Shown one piece after another: positions 7,953 to 16,870 of a DNA stretch of 22,594 nucleotides (within the stretch, counting starts at the first letter, position 1; every line of letters begins with the position of its first letter). Made by a program: the position numbers and the translations under genes. Under the pieces are notes generated by a model. The model was not told the DNA's origin, made no database searches, and saw only the letters and a list, made by a program, of their open reading frames with translations. Origin of the DNA: DATLYF01 sp035575095 (GTDB lineage: Bacteria; Pseudomonadota; Gammaproteobacteria; Competibacterales; Competibacteraceae); NCBI GenBank assembly GCA_035575095.1, contig DATLYF010000142.1:1-22594 (forward strand). Reading direction: 5' to 3'.

Positions 7953-8509
7953 ATGGAGCTGAACCGTTCCCTGATTCTGGCCGGCGTCGACGAGGCTGGC
8001 CGCGGTCCCCTGGCCGGGCCGGTGATGGCGGCGGCGGTGATCCTCGATCCCGTCTGCCCCATCGCTGGTCTAGCCGATTCCAAGGCGCTCAGTGCGCGCT
8101 GCCGCGAAACTCTAGCCGCGGAGATCAAGGCCAAGGCCCTGGCCTGGGCGGTGGCTGCGGCCTCGGTGGCGGAGATCGACGAGCTCAATATCCTCCACGC
8201 CTCACTGCTGGCCATGCAGCGGGCGGTGGCTCAGCTGCCGGTGCGGCCCGGTCGGGTACAGGTGGACGGCAACCGCTGCCCGACGCTGGACTGCCCGGTG
8301 GAGGCGGTGGTCAAGGGCGATGCCAAGGTGGCGCGGGACGCCGAGCTCGCCCGCCTCGACCAGGCCTATCCGCAGTACGGTTTCGCCCAGCACAAGGGCT
8401 ATCCCACTGCCGCTCACCTGGAGGCGTTGCGCCGGCACGGTCCCTGTCCCGAACACCGCTTGTCCTTCGCCCCGGTGCGGCAGGCGCTGAAGGCACGGGG
8501 TGAGATGGC

Positions 8510-8513
<4 letters not shown>
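7953..8513 (+). CDS. rnhB: Ribonuclease HII, with a 12-residue internal gap
   Basis: A 186-aa RNase HII, which cuts RNA in RNA-DNA hybrids and removes misincorporated ribonucleotides. DEAGRG (Asp13, Glu14), DSKALS, DGNRC (Asp105), VVKGD (Asp123), YGFAQHKGYPT and HRLSFAPV are all present, so the four catalytic acidic residues are kept. However, VVKGDAKV runs directly into ARDAEL. In E. coli and other RNase HII proteins about 12 residues, including the near-invariant AASILAKV, lie between these blocks. The total length is 12 less than E. coli (198), so the gap is a clean in-frame loss. Function may be impaired. GGAAGAGA lies just upstream of the ATG, after a 96-nt gap from lpxB. The stop overlaps the dnaE start (ATGA). 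Confidence 0.9.
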
Positions 8514-12046
<3,533 letters not shown>

Positions 12047-12061
12047 AGCGAGGAGACGATC

Positions 12062-12403
12062 ATGCGCCGCTGCCTTTGCCTTGCGTTGTGCCTGTTAGCA
12101 ACGGCAGCGGCCGGTGCGCAGCAGAGCGACGGTCCGCCGATCTATCACTGGCTGGAGCAGGACGTGGAGCACTACGGCCAGGTGCCGCCGCCAGACCCCA
12201 GCGCTGCCCGGCTCTACCGGCCCCGCCCACAGAATCCCGGGGTGGCCCCGCGCGATGAACTGCAGCGGCGGGTGCAGAGCTACAACGAACAGATCGAGCT
12301 GCTGCGTGATGTGCGCGCCGCCCGCCTCGGCGTGGACCGCCGACTGCTGGAGCGGCTGGAGGCGGAGCAGCGCGAAAACCGCCCTCACCAATCCACTGAA
12401 TAA
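12062..12403 (+). CDS. Small exported DUF4124-like protein, function unknown
   Basis: A 113-aa protein with a signal peptide (RRCLCLALCLLATAAAGA). A short N-terminal block, IYHWLEQDVEHYGQVPPPDP, resembles the DUF4124 pattern (aromatic, W, acidic, 'HY', then PP) found in small periplasmic proteins of Gammaproteobacteria. The rest, about residues 60-108, is an Arg/Glu-rich helix that could form a coiled coil (ELQRRVQSYNEQIELLRDV). GGAG at 12052-12055 lies six bases before the ATG, and the gene begins 15 bases after dnaE, so it is likely the last gene of the run. Its last 19 bases overlap the 3' end of the receptor gene on the other strand. The function is unknown; DUF4124 membership is a pattern match by eye. 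Confidence 0.75.
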   Translation: MRRCLCLALCLLATAAAGAQQSDGPPIYHWLEQDVEHYGQVPPPDPSAARLYRPRPQNPGVAPRDELQRRVQSYNEQIELLRDVRAARLGVDRRLLERLEAEQRENRPHQSTE

Positions 12404-14547
12404 CCGATGTGGAGCACCGCGCCGCGGGAGGCGGCATAAGTATCATTGCCACCGCTCCAGAGCTGTTGCGCCTCGCGGCTCCAGTACTGACGATTGAGCA
12501 GGTTTTGCACGCCGAAGCGCAGCGTGCCTTGGCCAAGGGCCAGTTCGCTCAGCCAGTCTACGGTGGTAAAGCTCTTCACTTCGCGCTGCCCCCACTGTGG
12601 ATCGGCATGGTCGAAGCGGTCACGGTGACCGCTGTAGGTGAGCTGCAAGCGATTGCGCCAATCGTCGCGGGTGTCATGCTCCACATAGGCGGTGAGCTTG
12701 AGCGGCGGGATGCGGAAGTTGTCCAGGTAGACGTAATCGCCGTTGAGCAACGGATCGTACTTGCCCTCGGCCCAGCTCAGCGTGCCGCCGGCGCGTAGAT
12801 CCTGCGCCAGGGTCAGATCGAGGGTGGCCTCGACGCCGTAGACTCGCTCCGGGGCGCGCTTGGGCGGTTTGCCGAAACCGCCCGAGGTGGTACCCAGCTC
12901 CGACTCGTTGTAGAACAGCGACAGCGTGGCTTCGATGCCGTCCCAGTAGGTACGCAGCCCCAGTTCGTAGTTGTCCACCTCCTGCGCCACCAATTGCAGG
13001 GTCTCCACCGAGGCCCCGCCCTTGGCGTGGCGCAGCACCAGGCCGAAGTCCGGCACCGAATAGCCCTGGGAGAAGCCGGCGAACAGATCGACGTGGTCGT
13101 TCAGATAGTACACCGCGCCCAGGTTGAAGACCGTGTCGGAGAACTTAAGGTCGCCGCCTCGGATCAGGTCGCCGGCCGGAGTGATGAAGTCGTCCAGGTC
13201 GACCGCGATGCGCTCGTGACGAGCGCCGCCGCGCAGCAGCCAAGCCTCGTCAGGTTGCCACTCCAGTTGCGCAAACAGCGCTGCGCTGGTCATGTCGATC
13301 AGCGGCGTCCAGGGTTTGTCGCCGATCTTGCTGAACACCAAGCCGTCGCTGGCCTCGTAGATCTGCGGATCGAAGATGGTCAGACGCTGCTGGGTCTGTT
13401 CGCGGCTGAGATCCAACCCCCAGAGCACGCTGAGCTGCCGCTGCGGCAGCAGGGGGGTATCGATTTCCAGCCGGCCGCCCTGGCTCTCCGACTCGATGCG
13501 CGACTGGAACACAGTATTGCCGTTGGAGGCCAGATGGCGGCCATCGAAGGGCACGAAACGGGTTTCGTATTCACGGCGGTAGAGCTGGGCATGCAGCGCA
13601 CTGCCCAACAGATCCTGGTGGCGGTAATCGAGGCTCAGCAAGGAGTTGTAGCCGCCCTGCGGCTCGTCCAGCACCAGACCGGGGCGCGCCCGAGCCTTGT
13701 GGCTGCGTGGCGGCAGACTGTTGACGCTGCGTTCGGAAAGGTACTCGGTATCCTGTTCAGTATCGTAATAGTCGACGGTGAGTTCCAAGCGCTGCTGCGC
13801 GTCGATGGCCAGCCCCAGTTTGCCCAGCACGTTCCAGCTCAGCGTATCGGCACTGCCACCCTGGTTGTAGGGATCGGGCGGGATGCGATCGCCCTCGGCG
13901 TCGAAGAAGCTGCCGGTCTGCTCGGCAGCACCCTGCAGCAGGTAATCCCAGGCGCCCTGGCGGCCCGATACCCCTTGACTCAGGCGCAGGGACAGACTGT
14001 CGGCGGGGTGGGTAAGGGAGAGGCTGCCGGTCACCTCGCTGTGCAGGCGCAGCCCGTCGTCGCCGGGGCGCCGGGTGATGATGTTGATGATGCCGCCGGT
14101 GGCGCCGTTGCCGTAGATGGCGGTGGCGCCGCGGATTACTTCTACCCGCTCGATCGCTGACGGATCGATCGTGTTCAGATTGCGGGCGCCGTTGCGCACG
14201 GTGTTCTGCGGAATGCCGTCGATCAATACCGCTACCTGGCGGCCGCGCAGGGTCTGGCCGTAATTGCTGGTGGCCTCGCTGCCCAGGGCCAGGCCCGGCA
14301 CCAGCTTGCCCAGGGCAGCGCCCAGCGTGCTGTGGGCATTGATCTGTTCACGGAGCTGTTCGCCTTCGATCACCGTCACCGAGCCGGGAATGGAGCTGAC
14401 CGGTGCCTCTACACGAGTGGCACTCACGACCAGGGTCGACAACCGCTCCGTCTCGCCCTCCTGATCGAGAGTCTCCTGGGCCAAGGCTGGAGTCGCGCAA
14501 AGGGCAGCGAGCGTGAGCGCCCGGCGCTGAATCGGTGTCAATGGCAT
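12385..14547 (-). CDS. TonB-dependent siderophore receptor, IutA-like
   Basis: A 720-aa outer-membrane receptor. The signal peptide ends at about residue 23 (PALA). A TonB-box-like STLVVSATR follows at about residues 37-45, then the plug domain and a 22-strand barrel. The plug segment with LVPGL, NYGQTLRGRQVAVLIDGIP, IERVEVIRGAT and GGIINIITRRP is close to the aerobactin receptor IutA as I recall it. The C-terminal block LRFGVQNLLNRQYW also fits that family. The chain ends in Trp, an accepted terminal aromatic. A hydroxamate or citrate-hydroxamate siderophore is the likely substrate, but the ligand cannot be read from sequence. Although the frame stays open far upstream, I chose ATG 14547 because it opens the signal peptide and has GGAGAGGG about five bases upstream. 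It shares a divergent promoter region with the PepSY gene. Confidence 0.88.
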   Translation of the reverse strand: MPLTPIQRRALTLAALCATPALAQETLDQEGETERLSTLVVSATRVEAPVSSIPGSVTVIEGEQLREQINAHSTLGAALGKLVPGLALGSEATSNYGQTLRGRQVAVLIDGIPQNTVRNGARNLNTIDPSAIERVEVIRGATAIYGNGATGGIINIITRRPGDDGLRLHSEVTGSLSLTHPADSLSLRLSQGVSGRQGAWDYLLQGAAEQTGSFFDAEGDRIPPDPYNQGGSADTLSWNVLGKLGLAIDAQQRLELTVDYYDTEQDTEYLSERSVNSLPPRSHKARARPGLVLDEPQGGYNSLLSLDYRHQDLLGSALHAQLYRREYETRFVPFDGRHLASNGNTVFQSRIESESQGGRLEIDTPLLPQRQLSVLWGLDLSREQTQQRLTIFDPQIYEASDGLVFSKIGDKPWTPLIDMTSAALFAQLEWQPDEAWLLRGGARHERIAVDLDDFITPAGDLIRGGDLKFSDTVFNLGAVYYLNDHVDLFAGFSQGYSVPDFGLVLRHAKGGASVETLQLVAQEVDNYELGLRTYWDGIEATLSLFYNESELGTTSGGFGKPPKRAPERVYGVEATLDLTLAQDLRAGGTLSWAEGKYDPLLNGDYVYLDNFRIPPLKLTAYVEHDTRDDWRNRLQLTYSGHRDRFDHADPQWGQREVKSFTTVDWLSELALGQGTLRFGVQNLLNRQYWSREAQQLWSGGNDTYAASRGAVLHIGYSVDW

Positions 14548-14594
14548 GTCTTTCCCTCTCCTTTCGTTGTGGAGTCGTGATGCGAGAGGGGCGG

Positions 14595-14623
14595 AGCTTA
14601 GCGCCTCAATTAAATACAAACAA
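14595..14623 (-). promoter_or_regulatory. Candidate sigma-70 promoter for the receptor gene
   Basis: On the minus strand, TTGTTT (complement of 14618-14623) and TAAGCT (complement of 14595-14600) are 17 bases apart. The -35 matches the consensus at its first three positions and the -10 at three of six. The -35 lies in the left arm of the palindrome. This is a prediction by eye only. Confidence 0.4.
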
Positions 14624-14638
14624 GAATTGTTTTTATTT
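14612..14638. promoter_or_regulatory. 27-bp near-perfect palindrome, candidate iron-responsive operator
   Basis: AAATACAAACAA (14612-14623) and TTGTTTTTATTT (14627-14638) are inverted repeats with a single mismatch and a GAA spacer. Outside them, TCAATT on the left and AATTGA on the right extend the symmetry imperfectly. Position between a siderophore receptor and a PepSY gene suggests a Fur-type operator. By my count, however, the centre matches only about 9 of 19 positions of the E. coli Fur consensus. An exact GATAAT hexamer lies next to it at 14639-14644. The binding protein is therefore unproven. Confidence 0.55.
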
Positions 14639-14654
14639 GATAATTGACTAAAAT
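14627..14654 (+). promoter_or_regulatory. Candidate sigma-70 promoter for the PepSY gene
   Basis: TTGTTT (14627-14632) and TAAAAT (14649-14654) are separated by 16 bases. The -10 matches five of six consensus bases. The -35 lies in the right arm of the palindrome, so a protein bound there would block it. Transcription would start roughly 25 bases before the ATG. Confidence 0.5.
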
Positions 14655-14685
14655 AGCGGCCCCGCGATTGCCTGCCGGAGGGGAT

Positions 14686-15843
14686 ATGCGTAAGCGTCGC
14701 TGGCGGTCGCTTCTGACCGCATTGCACAAGTATCTGGGACTGTGCCTCGGAGTCCTGTTCGTGCTCAGCGGCCTCACCGGCAGCGTGCTGGTGTTCCGTC
14801 ACGAGCTCGATGCCTGGCTCAATCCGCATATCCTGCGCAGTCAGCCCCATGGACGAGCGAGCCGGCCGCTGGCGGACATCGTGGTCGCCGCCCGGAGCGC
14901 GCTGCCGGAAGGTACGCCGATCCGGCTCGTGGCCCCGCGCAATGAGAGCGGGGTGTATCAGGTCTTCTTTCGGGTCCCCGATCCCGCCGTGGTGCGGGTC
15001 GAAGTGGCGGTCGATCCCTATGACGGCAAGGTGCGGGCGGTGCGCGAGTGGGGCGGCTATGCCATCAGCTGGCTGTACCGCTTGCACGAGTCGCTGCTGC
15101 TGGGCAGGATCGGACATGCCGCCCTGGGCTGGTGCGGACTGGCGATCCTGGTGCTGCTGTTGAGCGGGCTGTGGCTGTGGTGGCCGCGGCGCGGTGCCTG
15201 GCCTCAGGCCCTCGTCTTCAGGAGCGGGGCTGGCACGGCGCGGCGACTGTTCGACGTGCACCGCCTGGGCGGGGTGTACGGCCTGGTGGTGGTGCTGGTG
15301 ATCGTCAGCTGTGGTGTGGCCATGGTGTTCGAGGAGACGCTCGAGACCTGGGTGGCCAGGATCTCCCCGTTGTCCGATCCGCTGGCCGGCTATGAGGCAG
15401 CCGCCGCATCCGCCGCGCCGGCCATCGACGTGGACCAGGTCCTGGCCATCGCCGATCGGACTCTGCCCCAGGGGCGCTGGCGGCGCATCTTCCTGCCCAG
15501 CCGCCCGGGCGAACCGTACCGGGTGGAGAAGGCAGCGCCTGACGATGCCTTCCAGACCGGTGGATTGCGTCGAGTGTGGGTCGAGCCTGCCGATGGGCGG
15601 GTGATCGCCGTCAGTACCCCGGACCGCTTCACTGCCGGCGAGACGCTGCTGGCCTGGATCTTCCCCCTGCACAACGGCGAGGCTTTCGGCTGGGCAGGGC
15701 GGCTGCTGGTGTGCCTGGCCGGGCTGCTGCCGGCGCTGCTCTACGGCAGCGGACTGTGGTTATGGTGGCGTAAATGCCGCAAGCGGCAATCGGTCACGGT
15801 GGCGCAGCCGCCCTGCGCCGCGCCGCGCCATTGCCGCGACTGA
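14686..15843 (+). CDS. PepSY-TM inner-membrane protein, probable ferrisiderophore reductase
   Basis: A 385-aa PepSY-associated TM (PiuB-like) protein. Four hydrophobic segments are visible. They lie near residues 14-37 (LGLCLGVLFVLSGLTGSVLVF), 140-168, 195-215 (GGVYGLVVVLVIVSCGVAMVF) and 335-360. Periplasmic PepSY-type regions lie between segments 1-2 and 3-4. Histidines next to membrane segments (LHKYLG, RLHESLLLG, FDVHRLGG, PLHNGEAFG) are typical and may bind heme. Some members of this family reduce ferric siderophores in the periplasm (FoxB-like), which fits the divergent receptor gene; that role is inference here. ATG 14686 follows GGAGGGGAT closely and was preferred to an upstream in-frame TTG at 14644. 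The last 50 bases overlap the convergent lysR gene. Confidence 0.87.
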   Translation: MRKRRWRSLLTALHKYLGLCLGVLFVLSGLTGSVLVFRHELDAWLNPHILRSQPHGRASRPLADIVVAARSALPEGTPIRLVAPRNESGVYQVFFRVPDPAVVRVEVAVDPYDGKVRAVREWGGYAISWLYRLHESLLLGRIGHAALGWCGLAILVLLLSGLWLWWPRRGAWPQALVFRSGAGTARRLFDVHRLGGVYGLVVVLVIVSCGVAMVFEETLETWVARISPLSDPLAGYEAAAASAAPAIDVDQVLAIADRTLPQGRWRRIFLPSRPGEPYRVEKAAPDDAFQTGGLRRVWVEPADGRVIAVSTPDRFTAGETLLAWIFPLHNGEAFGWAGRLLVCLAGLLPALLYGSGLWLWWRKCRKRQSVTVAQPPCAAPRHCRD

Positions 15844-16732
15844 GCCGTCGCCGTGCGGCCTGTACGCGCGGCTGCGGACTCTGACGAGCGCTCGAGGCCA
15901 TGTACTCGACCAGCCGCAGCACCGCCTCGGAGGCGTGCGCCCGATCGTAGTGCAGCCGGGCATAGACCTCGGTGAGGGGCGGCAGGCGCTCGCTCGGTTC
16001 CAGAATCTTCAGCCCCGGCGGCACGGTGCGCGCTGCCAGCGCCGTCACTCCCAGGCCCGCCATCACTCCGGCGCGAATGCCGCCGAAGCTCTGGCTGGAA
16101 TAGACGATGCGCCATTCCCGGCCCTGGCTTTCCAGGGTCTGGATCAGGCGACTGCGGTAGACGCAGCCCTGCGGCGCGACGATGAGCGGCAAGGGATCGA
16201 GGCTGTGGCTGTTGTGCTGCGGGCTGCCGACCCAGGCCAGCGGCTCTACCCAGCCCTCGATGACATCGTGAGGGATGCGTTCATGCAAGGCCAGCACCAG
16301 ATCGAACTCACCTTGGGCCAGACGCGCCAGCAGGTTGATGCTGAGGTCGCAGCCGACGTTGAGGGTCACATCCGGATGTGACTGGGCAAACTTGCCCAGG
16401 ATCTCCGGCAGGAAGGAGCCGGCGAACTCATTGGGTATCCCCAAGCGCACGCAGCCACTGATGCGTGGCTGCGTGAGGCGAGTCAGCACCTCGTCGTTGA
16501 GCGCCAGGATATGGCGGGCGTAGTCGAGCAGCAGCGCACCGTCCTCGGTGAGCTCCAGTTTGCGGCCGGTGTGGCGCTTCAACAGCGGCTTGCCCACCAG
16601 AGCCTCCAGGCGCTTGACCTGCAGGCTGATGGCTGGCTGGGTGCGGCCCAGGCGGTTGCCAGCGCTGGTGAAACCGCCCAGCTCGGCCACCGTCACGTAG
16701 CTACGTAGCAGCTCCATGGGCAGATTCTTCAT
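15794..16732 (-). CDS. LysR-family transcriptional regulator, LrhA/HexA-like
   Basis: A 312-aa LTTR. The winged helix-turn-helix is at residues 1-65, with ELLRSYVTVAELGGFTSAG, RTQPAISLQVKRLEALVG and LTEDG. The effector domain follows (VRLGIPNEFAGSFLPEIL, AGVMAGLGVTALAARTV, LPPLTE). The helix 'R-T-Q-x-A-[IV]-S-x-Q' and the GVTAL region resemble LrhA/HexA/PecT more than GcvA. The ligand and targets are not evident. The gene diverges from gcvP with 138 nt between the starts, the usual layout for an LTTR controlling its neighbour, so gcvP is one candidate target. An internal ATG at 16717 is an alternative start. The last 30 or so residues are an Arg/Ala-rich tail that lies mostly over the 3' end of the PepSY gene. 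Confidence 0.88.
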   Translation of the reverse strand: MKNLPMELLRSYVTVAELGGFTSAGNRLGRTQPAISLQVKRLEALVGKPLLKRHTGRKLELTEDGALLLDYARHILALNDEVLTRLTQPRISGCVRLGIPNEFAGSFLPEILGKFAQSHPDVTLNVGCDLSINLLARLAQGEFDLVLALHERIPHDVIEGWVEPLAWVGSPQHNSHSLDPLPLIVAPQGCVYRSRLIQTLESQGREWRIVYSSQSFGGIRAGVMAGLGVTALAARTVPPGLKILEPSERLPPLTEVYARLHYDRAHASEAVLRLVEYMASSARQSPQPRVQAARRRLSRGNGAARRRAAAPP

Positions 16733-16870
16733 GGTCGGCTATTTCCCGGTTTTATGAAGCGATTTCGACTATCAATTTAGCAAATGAGCAACCGGGTATT
16801 ACCATTTTCTACAGAATCGGGGGGATCCTCCGTCGGTCCCCGCAAATCCCTCTATACCCAGGAGCACAGC
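16733..16870. promoter_or_regulatory. lysR-gcvP intergenic region with dyad elements
   Basis: A 138-nt gap between divergent starts. CCCGGTT at 16745-16751 and AACCGGG at 16790-16796 form an exact 7-bp inverted repeat spaced by 38 bases. Inside it lies ATTTAGCAAAT (16775-16785), a short dyad of the T-N11-A style bound by LysR proteins. Nearer gcvP, CGGGG (16818-16822) and CCCCG (16838-16842) could form a leader hairpin. I do not recognise a glycine riboswitch. No convincing -10/-35 pair could be fixed for either gene. Confidence 0.45.

Larger units (their letters stand above)
14548..14685. promoter_or_regulatory. Divergent promoter region of the receptor and PepSY genes
   Basis: This 138-nt gap is strikingly AT-rich in its middle (about 14607-14656) compared with the surrounding genes. 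It contains the palindrome and two candidate promoters listed separately. Each gene has a good ribosome binding site: GGAGAGGG before the receptor and GGAGGGGAT (14677-14685) before the PepSY gene. No gene is seen inside it. Confidence 0.7.

Noticed and set aside
14548..15672. A 375-codon open extension upstream of the receptor start, giving a 1095-aa reading frame
   Set aside because: It lies antisense to the PepSY gene. The receptor has a clear signal peptide and ribosome binding site at 14547, and open antisense frames are common at this G+C content.
16784..16870. A 29-residue N-terminal extension of GcvP from an upstream ATG
   Set aside because: There is no ribosome binding site before it, and family members start near the MAQRQS position. 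GGAG is well placed for ATG 16871.
16800..16870. A possible glycine riboswitch before gcvP
   Set aside because: The gap is short and I do not see the conserved tandem core; only a simple G/C hairpin is present.
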